From positions 1 through 5,680 of the forward strand of contig SKVA01000251.1 in assembly GCA_007129695.1 (NCBI GenBank): a DNA stretch of 5,680 bases, read 5' to 3'. The first letter of the stretch is position 1. Every line of letters starts with the position of its first letter. The notes below the pieces were generated by a model. That model searched no databases. It saw only the letters and a program-made list of their open reading frames with translations, and was not told the DNA's origin. The position numbers and the translations under genes were made by a program. Below are positions 1 through 5,680 of the stretch, one piece after another. The stretch comes from Spirochaetaceae bacterium (GTDB lineage Bacteria > Spirochaetota > Spirochaetia > DSM-27196 > SLST01).

Positions 1-1
1 C

Positions 2-1867
2 CTGAGCTTCAAGAGTATCGTCCGATCGCACGACTGGATCGAGTCGATCTACTTCTACGACTCACGACACGACTACGTACTCGGCGATACGAAGACCGAC
101 AAGGCCTCGTTTCCGGATCAGTCAATCCTTTCCGTTCCTCGACGAGACGATCTTTCGGTGATCGGTCCGCGAGAGTTAGCGGGTCAGCCGGTGCTCTCCT
201 TCATGCGCTCCTTCCCGTTCTTCAGCCGCCGTCTCACCGCGTTCGTCGTGGTCAATGTCGGCTACGATGCGTTCTTCGACACATTGATCCCGGCGGACTC
301 GGTGTCGCGATTCGTTGTTGTCAACGAGCTCGGCGACATCGTCTACCCACGCACGACGGCACCGCTGGGATCGGACCCGACCGCCGTTCTCGCCGCGGAT
401 CCGACGGGCGCGACGGTGACGATCGGCGAAACCCGCTTTTCGGTTGTGCAGGAGCGCACCGAGACGCTCGGGTGGCGCATCCTCTACGTTCAGCCGTACG
501 ATCACGTCGTGAGCGTTGCTGCGCTGGTTCGGCGGCTCATAGTGGTGTCGGTCGCAGGCGTTCTGATTCTTTCGGGCTTCCTGCTCTGGGGCACGACCCG
601 TCGACTGCAGGCGCCGCTATCGGTACTCGTGAAGCAGGCGCGCGGTCTGATGGGACCGACCGCACGACCACAGAACGAGTACGAGGTCGTCGACTCGGCA
701 ATCCGGTCGCTTCTGGCGAAGAACTTCGATCTCAACGAACGCTACCGCACGGCGCTCCCCTACTTCCGCAAGTACTCGCTCGAAGAGTTTCTGCATACCG
801 GGAGCTGGGATACCGAGCGGTTCAACGCGATCCTTTCGGCGCTCGGCGTGCATCTTCGCCGCGACCATCTGCACGTGGCCATAGCCGAGGGACGCGGACA
901 GGCGGCGGGATCGCTTCGTCGCTCCATCGAATCGTACCTTCAGTCGCACCAGGAGACGCTGACCTTCGTGGCTGCTGAAACCCACGGCGGGCGCGTCACG
1001 GTCATCGTGAACACGGACTCCGATCCACGGACCGTGTACGCCGTCCTCTCCGGGCTGCGCGACTTCCTCGCAGAGCGAGGTCTCGCCGTGTCGCTCGCGC
1101 TGTCGACGCAGTTCGACGACACCGCGGAGATTCCGGCACACTTCGGGGAGGCGGAGGAGCAGCTCGATCACCGCGCCTTCTTTGGAGATGACGCGGTGAT
1201 CTACGACTTCAACCGCGCTTCAGGCGTCGATCCGGTGGGGACCTTCGACGTGCCGCACGAGCCGGTACTCACAGCGATTCGGGAGCAGGATCAGGAGCGC
1301 GCGCTTGATGCGCTCCGCGAGTTCTCGCGCGCGGTGAGCGACCGCTCGGACGGGGATGTGACGTACGTCCGCTTCGCCTACTTCGAGCTCGGACTGCAGC
1401 TCGACCGAATCCTCCCAGGCTCGATCCACGACGAAGGCGAGCTCGAGCGCCGTAAACGCCTCTTCACGGCGGTACACGAATCGAGCCACACCGACGAACT
1501 CGACGCCATGGTCTCCGGTATGATCACCACAACGGTTCGCGAACTCCACCGCGTGAAGTCCGAGCACCACGAGGACCTCGTTCGCAGATCGATCGACTAT
1601 CTCAAACAGCACATGGCCGAGAGTATCTCGGTCGAGGATGTCGCCGAGGCTGTGTTCATCTCAGGTCGCTATCTGAACGCGATCTTCAAGGCACACACGA
1701 ACAGCACGGTCTTCGAGTACCTGTCGACGATCCGTCTGGTGCGCGCCGAGGAGCTGCTGCGCGACCCGTCGCTGCAGATCCAGGAGATCGCCGCGCGGGT
1801 CGGATACGGAAACGTCCAGAGCTTCACTCGGCTCTTCAAGCGCCATCACGGTATGACCCCGGTCTAA
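2..1867 (+). CDS. Membrane-anchored AraC-family transcriptional regulator with extracellular Cache-like sensor (5' end outside window)
   Basis: The frame is open from base 2, so the gene starts upstream. The internal GTG at 158 is not the real start, because the sensor sequence is continuous across it. 621 residues are visible; full-length relatives usually have 700-800. Counting from base 2: residues 1-175 are an extracellular Cache-like sensor (IESIYFYDS, later GWRILYVQPYDHVV). A hydrophobic helix spans about 179-197 (nt 536-592) and is followed by TTRRL, a HAMP-like junction. Residues 280-402 resemble the degenerate GGDEF-like region of such regulators. Residues 523-621 are the AraC domain with two helix-turn-helices (SVEDVAEAVFISGRYLNAIF; IQEIAARVGYGNVQSFTRLF). 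There is no receiver or kinase domain, so it should act as a one-component system, signalling from outside the cell to DNA. It is the first visible gene of the + strand run and probably controls the genes 46 bp downstream (inferred). Oddity: the protein ends at GMTPV, with TAA replacing the conserved Glu of GMTPxEYR. Confidence 0.93.
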   Translation: MSFKSIVRSHDWIESIYFYDSRHDYVLGDTKTDKASFPDQSILSVPRRDDLSVIGPRELAGQPVLSFMRSFPFFSRRLTAFVVVNVGYDAFFDTLIPADSVSRFVVVNELGDIVYPRTTAPLGSDPTAVLAADPTGATVTIGETRFSVVQERTETLGWRILYVQPYDHVVSVAALVRRLIVVSVAGVLILSGFLLWGTTRRLQAPLSVLVKQARGLMGPTARPQNEYEVVDSAIRSLLAKNFDLNERYRTALPYFRKYSLEEFLHTGSWDTERFNAILSALGVHLRRDHLHVAIAEGRGQAAGSLRRSIESYLQSHQETLTFVAAETHGGRVTVIVNTDSDPRTVYAVLSGLRDFLAERGLAVSLALSTQFDDTAEIPAHFGEAEEQLDHRAFFGDDAVIYDFNRASGVDPVGTFDVPHEPVLTAIREQDQERALDALREFSRAVSDRSDGDVTYVRFAYFELGLQLDRILPGSIHDEGELERRKRLFTAVHESSHTDELDAMVSGMITTTVRELHRVKSEHHEDLVRRSIDYLKQHMAESISVEDVAEAVFISGRYLNAIFKAHTNSTVFEYLSTIRLVRAEELLRDPSLQIQEIAARVGYGNVQSFTRLFKRHHGMTPV

Positions 1868-1897
1868 TACCGTCGCGCCGCCGGGCAGAGTGCGTAG
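1868..1897 (+). other. In-frame continuation of the AraC domain after the premature-looking stop
   Basis: Directly after the TAA at 1865-1867 the same frame reads YRRAAGQSA and then TAG at 1895-1897. AraC-family domains usually end GMTPxEYR plus a few residues, so the stop replaces the Glu and the expected YRR follows. GAA or GAG to TAA needs one or two base changes (one from GAA). The second stop lies 16 bp before the GTG at 1914, a normal operon spacing, which suggests it was the ancestral end of the gene. A sequencing error, a recent nonsense mutation or stop-codon readthrough could each explain it. The lost tail is short and lies beyond the second helix-turn-helix, so the regulator may still work. 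Confidence 0.6.
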
Positions 1898-1909
1898 AGG
1901 CAAGGGGGG
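1896..1909 (+). promoter_or_regulatory. Ribosome binding site that decides the GTG start at 1914
   Basis: AGAGG at 1896-1900 and AAGGGGGG at 1902-1909 form a purine-rich Shine-Dalgarno region. The G-run ends 4 bases before the GTG at 1914. If translation began at the in-frame GTG at 1890, this site would lie uselessly inside the gene and the protein would gain the residues MRRGKGGI, which are not expected before the dinucleotide-binding strand. The 1914 start is therefore preferred. Confidence 0.55.
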
Positions 1910-1913
1910 TATC

Positions 1914-3119
1914 GTGAATACATATCCACGCAGGCTAGCCTACGGCATGATCGGCGGCGGGATCGGCGCCTTCATTGGCGATGTCCACCGGCGCGCGATC
2001 GCGCTCGACGGCCTGGCCGAAATCGTCGCCGGTTGCTTCTCCAGAGATGCGCAGAAGAACGCGACGACCGGGCTCGCCTGGCGAGTACCCGACGACCGTG
2101 TATACCCCGATTTCGAGTCGATGGCGGCAGCCGAGGCACAGCGCGACGACGGGATCGACTTCGCCGTCGTCGTGACTCCGAACGAGACCCACCACCGCAT
2201 CGTGAAGACCTTCCTGGAGCACGGCATCCACGTCGCGTGCGACAAGCCGCTCGCAACGACGGTGGCGCAAGCCGATGAACTCGCCTTTCTCGCGGCCGAT
2301 CGCAACCTCAAGATGCTGGTTACCTACCCGAACGTCGGCTTCCCGATCGTGAAGCACGCGCGGCAGATGATCGCTTCCGGCGAGATCGGCGCCGTGCGGA
2401 TGGTCATGGCCGAGTACCCGCAGGGGTGGCAGGCGCCGACCGCAGTCGAGTCGAACGCGGTCGTGACCGACCGGTCGCACCTGCGCTGGCGCATGAACCC
2501 CGAGAGCCAGGGCCCGTCCGGGAGCGTCGGTGACATCGGCACGCACGCGGAGAATCTGGTGAGTTATGTCACCGGGTGTCGGGTCGAATCTGTGTCGGCG
2601 GTCCTCCGTGCATTCGGACCGAACGCCCTGATCGACAACAACGCGAGCGTCAACGCCCACCTCTCGGGCGGCGCGGTCTGCCACTTCTGGACGAGCCAGA
2701 TCGCGGTCGGATATCGCAATGCGCTGCGGATACGCGTGATCGGGGAGAAGGGATCGATCGAGTGGTTCGGCGAGACCCCGGATCTCCTGACGTTCACCCC
2801 GCTTGGCGGTGCAACGATGACGCTCTCAAAGGGCACGCCCGACCTCCACCCCCATGCGCAGGCGTTCGGGCGCATCCCGCCCGGCCACCCGGAAGGCACG
2901 TACGAAGGCTTTGCGAACATATACCACGCGTTCGCGGCGGACGTGGAGAACACGGTCGGCGCGAGTGGGATCGGAGGCGGGGACGCGCGTCCCGACGCCG
3001 ATGCTGTCCGGGACGACTACCCGCACGTTGAGGAGGCGGCGCGGAGCGTTCGATTCATCCACGCGTGCGTCGAGTCGAGCAAACGCGACGCGGCCTGGGT
3101 GCGGCTCGACGAAGTGTAA
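1914..3119 (+). CDS. Gfo/Idh/MocA-family NAD(P)-dependent sugar/polyol dehydrogenase
   Basis: Predicted cytoplasmic oxidoreductase of 401 residues, slightly longer than the usual 330-390. The GTG start is chosen from the ribosome binding site and because it leaves a typical short lead before the first strand. An ATG at 1947 would cut into that strand. The N-terminal Rossmann fold has the glycine-rich GGGIGAFIG (residues 14-22) and VVVTPNETHH (86-95). CDKPLA (109-114) is the family's EKP motif, with Asp for Glu and Lys111 as the likely catalytic lysine. The C-terminal substrate domain includes GDIGTH (206-211), where Asp207 and His211 fit the family's catalytic D-x-x-x-H. PPGHPEGTYEGFANIY (322-337) is typical of one subgroup found beside sugar isomerases. 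A Gly/Asp-rich loop lies at 349-367. Known members oxidise or reduce a sugar hydroxyl, often C3 of a glucoside (YcjS, DgpA) or an inositol carbon. The exact substrate cannot be read here. The following TIM-barrel genes suggest a keto-sugar intermediate (inference). Confidence 0.93.
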   Translation: MNTYPRRLAYGMIGGGIGAFIGDVHRRAIALDGLAEIVAGCFSRDAQKNATTGLAWRVPDDRVYPDFESMAAAEAQRDDGIDFAVVVTPNETHHRIVKTFLEHGIHVACDKPLATTVAQADELAFLAADRNLKMLVTYPNVGFPIVKHARQMIASGEIGAVRMVMAEYPQGWQAPTAVESNAVVTDRSHLRWRMNPESQGPSGSVGDIGTHAENLVSYVTGCRVESVSAVLRAFGPNALIDNNASVNAHLSGGAVCHFWTSQIAVGYRNALRIRVIGEKGSIEWFGETPDLLTFTPLGGATMTLSKGTPDLHPHAQAFGRIPPGHPEGTYEGFANIYHAFAADVENTVGASGIGGGDARPDADAVRDDYPHVEEAARSVRFIHACVESSKRDAAWVRLDEV

Positions 3120-3125
3120 CGCCTG

Positions 3126-3139
3126 CCCACGTACGCGGG
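3126..3139. repeat. Imperfect palindrome in the gap before the first TIM-barrel gene
   Basis: CCCACGTACGCGGG is a 14-base inverted repeat centred on CGTACG with one mismatched pair, 9 bases before the GGAGGAG ribosome binding site. It has no loop, so a DNA operator is more plausible than an RNA hairpin. It is the only such structure in the 41-bp gap and may be chance in GC-rich DNA. Confidence 0.2.
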
Positions 3140-3147
3140 ACTCACTT

Positions 3148-3154
3148 GGAGGAG
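3148..3154 (+). promoter_or_regulatory. Strong ribosome binding site fixing the ATG at 3161
   Basis: GGAGGAG lies 6 bases before the ATG at 3161. This is the best Shine-Dalgarno match in the window. It fixes the start against the longer open frame that runs back to 3065 inside the previous gene, and suggests the downstream pair is translated more strongly than the dehydrogenase. Confidence 0.75.
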
Positions 3155-3160
3155 AAAACT

Positions 3161-3946
3161 ATGAGATTGGGGTGTCACGCGGTGCTCTTCGGAGAACGCA
3201 TTGCTGTCGACGGCGATTCGATTATCGCAGCCGCCGACGCGATCGGATACAAGGGGAGCGAGATCGGATCGCGCTTCTACGGGACAAGCGACCGGACGGG
3301 GTTGCTCGACCGGTTTGCCGGAAGACGGATCGAGCTGTCGGGCATGCACGTGGGAACCGGGTGGGACGCGTGGGTCGCCGATCCGGCCGGTGAGGAGACG
3401 AAGATCGTGGAGGTCGCGCGGTTCCTGGACGGCTTTCCGAACCGCAACGTGATCATGTCGTGCAGGGCACCGGACGGAACGATCGACGCGGTTGCGGCGG
3501 CTCGTGCAATCGATGCCGCAGCCGCTCGATGCAAGGACGAAGGCGCGACGCTTCACTACCACAACCACTGGTGGGAGTTCGAAAACGACGCAACGCTCTA
3601 CCGGGCGCTCCGCGACTACGCGCCGCACCTCTCCTTTGCCCTCGACCTTGGATGGGTCGTCAAGACCGGCATCGGTGCACTCGAAGTCATAGAAGAGCTG
3701 CGCGGACGTCTGTCGTACGTGCACCTGCGAGACTGGTCCGGTTCGCAGTTCGTCGATATCGGCGAGGGCACGACCGACATAGACGGGCTTGTCACCGCGC
3801 TCGGGCCGGTCCTGGGCGATGACGGGTGGCTGGTCGTCGAGTACGAGACCGGACCTCAGGAGATGGAGCGGTACGAACGCGCATACGAACGACTATGCGC
3901 GTGCGACCGACTACGCGAGGCCGATCGCAGCGGGACCGAAGCATGA
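3161..3946 (+). CDS. Xylose-isomerase-like TIM-barrel sugar isomerase/epimerase (AP_endonuc_2 family), first copy
   Basis: Predicted cytoplasmic protein of 261 residues, normal for this family (250-300), with a clear ATG and ribosome binding site. The family is a metal-dependent (beta/alpha)8 barrel that moves carbonyl or hydroxyl groups on sugars through an enediolate. Strand-end motifs visible: GSEIGSRF (32-39), MHVGTGW (62-68), LHYHNHWWEF (131-140), FALDLGWV (159-166), YVHLRDWS (186-193) and VVEYETG (225-231). Likely metal ligands are Asp162, His188 and Glu227. The fourth position, usually a Glu, falls in the HYHNH stretch, so a His (or Glu139) may serve. The C-terminal end is charged (YERAYERLCACDRLREADR). 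The gene follows the MocA dehydrogenase by 41 bp and overlaps the next gene by ATGA, so all are probably one operon. An epimerase, isomerase or 3-keto-glycoside lyase are all possible. The substrate is not recognisable. Confidence 0.88.
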   Translation: MRLGCHAVLFGERIAVDGDSIIAAADAIGYKGSEIGSRFYGTSDRTGLLDRFAGRRIELSGMHVGTGWDAWVADPAGEETKIVEVARFLDGFPNRNVIMSCRAPDGTIDAVAAARAIDAAAARCKDEGATLHYHNHWWEFENDATLYRALRDYAPHLSFALDLGWVVKTGIGALEVIEELRGRLSYVHLRDWSGSQFVDIGEGTTDIDGLVTALGPVLGDDGWLVVEYETGPQEMERYERAYERLCACDRLREADRSGTEA

Positions 3947-4887
3947 ACCCGATCGGCTTCCTGACGAACATCTACTCGTGGAACGGCGTCTCCGAGCTCG
4001 CGCCTATCGTCGACGCTTCCGCGCGCATGGGCTTCGAGTCGCTGGAGCTTGGACCCTCCATCGCGGCGACCGAAGCCAACGTGCGCCGGATCCGAGACGC
4101 GGGGCTCGCGGTGAGCGACCTCATTTACTGCCGCAACCTCCTGAGTCCCGACCAGGCGGAGGCGGCGAACCATCGTTCCGAAGTGTTGACCCGCATCGCC
4201 GCGGCCGCGGACCTGGAGATCCCGGTCGTTGTCCTGTGCGCCGGCTACGCCGATCCGTGCGCCGACCTGTCGGCCAAGGACTCCTACGCGACGATCCGAC
4301 GACCACCGGTCGACAACCTCGAGCCGTTCGTTGCGACGTACGGGCCACTCGTCGAACGGGCGGCCAAAGCGGGTGTACGGATCGCGTTCGAGCACTGCCC
4401 GATCATGGGGAACTGGTTGATCTCGCCGCACCTCTGGCGGATCGCGTTCGATCGGCTCGACAACGCGAACGCCGGGCTCTGTTTTGATCCGTCGCACCTG
4501 GTCTGGCAGTTCATCGACGCGTACGCCGCCGTCGAGGAATTCGCAGACCGCATCTTCCATGTTCATGCGAAGGACACGGAGATCTTTCGCGACCGACTCG
4601 CCCGACGCGGCGTTCTTTCGGACTTCGCGTGGTGGGAAAACAGGCTGCCTGGCTTCGGAGAGCTCAACTGGTCACGGCTCATCCACCTCCTGCGCGCGGG
4701 AGGCTACGACGGATCGCTCAGCATCGAGCACGAAGACCCTACGTGGAACGGTTCGGTTGAGCTCGTAGAAGCCGGGCTCGAAGCGGCGCGCGATCATTTG
4801 CGTCGTTGCGCTCACGCGGCTGCGGCCAATGCGGCGACCTACACGGCCGGCGACGCAGCGAACGAACGCATGACTCGGCGAGAGTAG
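3943..4887 (+). CDS. Xylose-isomerase-like TIM-barrel sugar isomerase/epimerase (AP_endonuc_2 family), second copy
   Basis: 314 residues. The ATG at 3943 overlaps the previous stop (ATGA), with only a weak GC-rich ribosome binding site, so translation is probably coupled. The open frame extends back to 3826, but that part overlaps the previous gene and is Arg-rich shadow sequence. The barrel starts MNPIGFLTNIYSW and has the full set of family metal ligands at strand ends: Glu150 (IAFEHCP), Asp182 (CFDPSHL), His208 (HVHAKDTE) and Glu262 (SIEHEDP). The segment WWENRLPGFGELNW (230-243) is a typical substrate-loop signature, and RAGGYDGSLSIEHEDP (251-266) matches the C-terminal half of many sugar phosphate isomerase/epimerase proteins. 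Residues about 287-314 are an Ala-rich extension past the barrel. It differs clearly from the preceding TIM-barrel protein, so the two are not a recent duplication and probably act on successive intermediates or as a pair (inference). Epimerase, isomerase or C3-keto-glycoside lyase are possible. Confidence 0.9.
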   Translation: MNPIGFLTNIYSWNGVSELAPIVDASARMGFESLELGPSIAATEANVRRIRDAGLAVSDLIYCRNLLSPDQAEAANHRSEVLTRIAAAADLEIPVVVLCAGYADPCADLSAKDSYATIRRPPVDNLEPFVATYGPLVERAAKAGVRIAFEHCPIMGNWLISPHLWRIAFDRLDNANAGLCFDPSHLVWQFIDAYAAVEEFADRIFHVHAKDTEIFRDRLARRGVLSDFAWWENRLPGFGELNWSRLIHLLRAGGYDGSLSIEHEDPTWNGSVELVEAGLEAARDHLRRCAHAAAANAATYTAGDAANERMTRRE

Positions 4888-4896
4888 TCGCTCCTC

Positions 4897-5680
4897 TCAC
4901 TCCCAGCTGTAGAGGACGCGCATGATCTCGCGGCTCACGAGCTTCGGGTACGCTTCGGCGCAGTCGCGGAATGAGTAGCGCGACGCCGGGATGATCTCCG
5001 GGTGGAGCTTGTCGGCGGCCATGAGGTCGAGCGAGTCGATCATGTCCTGCGTGTCGCAGTCGCGCGGCGTGATGAGATCGATCTCCCTGCGGAAGAGCGC
5101 CATGTAGTCGAGCGTCACCGGGTCCTCGACGGTGCCCTGCAGGACGAGCCTTCCGCACTTTGCCGGATCGTCGTCCCACGTTCGTGGCTTGAGGTAGAGC
5201 GACGTCGGTTCGAGGACCGATGCGAGCCCGGTTGCGTCGAACGCCACGTCGGCGCCTCCGCCGGTTATCTCGTGCGCCTTTTCCACCGCCTGCTTGTCGC
5301 CGGCGCTCAGCGTGTGGAGCGCGCCTGCCCTCTTCGCCAGGTCGAGCCGATCCTCCGCCATGTCGACGGCGATCACCTTCGCGCCCTTCGCCACGGCGTG
5401 CTGAACGACCAGGTGTCCGATCAGCCCCAGCCCGACCACGACTACCCACTCGCCCGAGCGCACCTTCGCTCGCTTGACCCCGTGGAGCGAAATCCCCGCG
5501 ACCTTCGCGTAGATCGCACGCTCGTCGCTCACGCTCTCCGGAACTACGACGAGCTTGCCCTCGTCGGTGAGCGTGTGCGAAACCTGCCCGCCCCAGCTCT
5601 TCACATAGGGGCCGGTCTCGTAGAGGTGAGTTAGTACGAGGAGCCGACTCCCTGGCTTTGTCGTCGTACCGTCACCCGCC
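4897..5680 (-). CDS. Medium-chain (MDR) zinc-type alcohol/polyol dehydrogenase, N-terminus outside window
   Basis: The frame is open from the right edge (first full codon 5679-5677) to a TGA at 4899-4897, giving 260 visible residues. The GTG at 5604 is internal, because recognisable sequence (KPGSRLLVL, GPYVKSWGG) lies upstream of it. About 80-90 N-terminal residues should lie outside, including the catalytic zinc Cys and the GHE motif. Counting from the edge, GEWVVVVGLGLIGHLVVQHA (76-95) is the Rossmann glycine-rich motif. Asp106 ends the second strand (VIAVD) and favours NAD over NADP. GGGADVAFDATG (140-151) and the C-terminal RYSFRDCAEAYPKL follow the family pattern. The region between KPGSRL and WGGQVSH, where many relatives carry a four-Cys structural-zinc lobe, is short and has no Cys. 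Known relatives oxidise polyols, threonine or glycosides; E. coli YcjQ (guloside 3-dehydrogenase) is a plausible analogue. It converges on the + strand run with 9 bp between stops, so it has its own promoter outside the window. Confidence 0.9.
   Translation of the reverse strand, partial: AGDGTTTKPGSRLLVLTHLYETGPYVKSWGGQVSHTLTDEGKLVVVPESVSDERAIYAKVAGISLHGVKRAKVRSGEWVVVVGLGLIGHLVVQHAVAKGAKVIAVDMAEDRLDLAKRAGALHTLSAGDKQAVEKAHEITGGGADVAFDATGLASVLEPTSLYLKPRTWDDDPAKCGRLVLQGTVEDPVTLDYMALFRREIDLITPRDCDTQDMIDSLDLMAADKLHPEIIPASRYSFRDCAEAYPKLVSREIMRVLYSWE

Noticed and set aside
158..1867. Regulator starting at the GTG at 158
   Set aside because: The frame is open to base 2 and the upstream residues fit the Cache-like sensor, so the start lies outside the window.
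1890..1913. Earlier GTG start at 1890 for the MocA dehydrogenase
   Set aside because: It would place the Shine-Dalgarno region inside the gene and add MRRGKGGI ahead of the usual N-terminus.
1868..1913. Promoter between the regulator and the MocA dehydrogenase
   Set aside because: The 46-bp gap is GC-rich with no -10 or -35-like elements. Read-through from upstream is simpler, although an AraC-dependent promoter with poor consensus cannot be excluded.
1935..2684. Long open frame on the - strand (249 codons) inside the MocA dehydrogenase gene
   Set aside because: It lies wholly antisense to a gene with clear family motifs. Its composition is Arg/Val/Asp/Gly-rich without recognisable motifs, as expected for shadow frames in GC-rich DNA.
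3017..3724. Open frame of 235 codons on the - strand across the dehydrogenase end and first TIM-barrel gene
   Set aside because: It is antisense to two well-supported genes, has no recognisable domain and spans a real intergenic gap. It is best explained by codon bias.
4378..4451. 14-base direct repeat (CGGATCGCGTTCGA at 4378 and 4438)
   Set aside because: Both copies are in the same frame and encode RIAF followed by Glu or Asp at separate strands of the barrel. With only two copies, codon bias explains it.
4877..4898. Possible terminator hairpin at the convergent junction
   Set aside because: Stems are only 4-5 bp (GCGA/TCGC or GAGAG/CTCTC) and no T-run follows on either strand.
5002..5634. 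Open frame of 210 codons on the + strand over the MDR dehydrogenase
   Set aside because: The - strand frame has a clear Rossmann motif and family ending. The + strand product is Arg/Val/His-rich with no family features.

Overview
The window is GC-rich bacterial DNA with strong G/C preference at third codon positions. It carries part of a small sugar-processing locus: four genes on the + strand in one run, and one gene on the - strand that converges on them. The first and last genes are cut by the window edges. The organism cannot be fixed from sequence alone. A membrane-anchored AraC regulator with an extracellular Cache-like domain beside Gfo/Idh/MocA and sugar isomerase genes fits a GC-rich spirochaete or a Paenibacillus-like Firmicute. 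This is a weak inference.

Layout. (1) Positions 2-1867 (+) hold the 3' part of a one-component membrane regulator: extracellular sensor, one visible transmembrane helix, a degenerate GGDEF-like region and a C-terminal AraC DNA-binding domain. Its stop codon sits exactly where the family's conserved GMTPxEYR motif should have Glu, and YRR follows in frame after the stop. (2) Positions 1914-3119 (+) encode a Gfo/Idh/MocA NAD(P)-dependent sugar dehydrogenase. (3) Positions 3161-3946 (+) and (4) 3943-4887 (+) encode two different xylose-isomerase-like (AP_endonuc_2) TIM-barrel proteins that overlap by ATGA. (5) Positions 4897-5680 (-) hold the C-terminal three quarters of a medium-chain (MDR) alcohol/polyol dehydrogenase. 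It ends 9 bp from the stop of gene 4.

How the genes may work together (inference). One Gfo/Idh/MocA dehydrogenase, two AP_endonuc_2 isomerases/epimerases and one MDR dehydrogenase is the same class set as E. coli ycjS, ycjR and ycjQ. There a glycoside is oxidised at C3, epimerised next to the ketone and reduced again. It also resembles the dgp/car C-glycoside pathways, where a MocA oxidase feeds a TIM-barrel lyase. A regulator sensing an extracellular ligand could switch the operon on. No transporter, glycosidase or kinase lies inside the window, so the substrate is unknown.

No RNA genes, CRISPR arrays, insertion sequences or convincing factor-independent terminators were seen. Nearly all the sequence is coding. 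The only gaps are 46, 41 and 9 bp.
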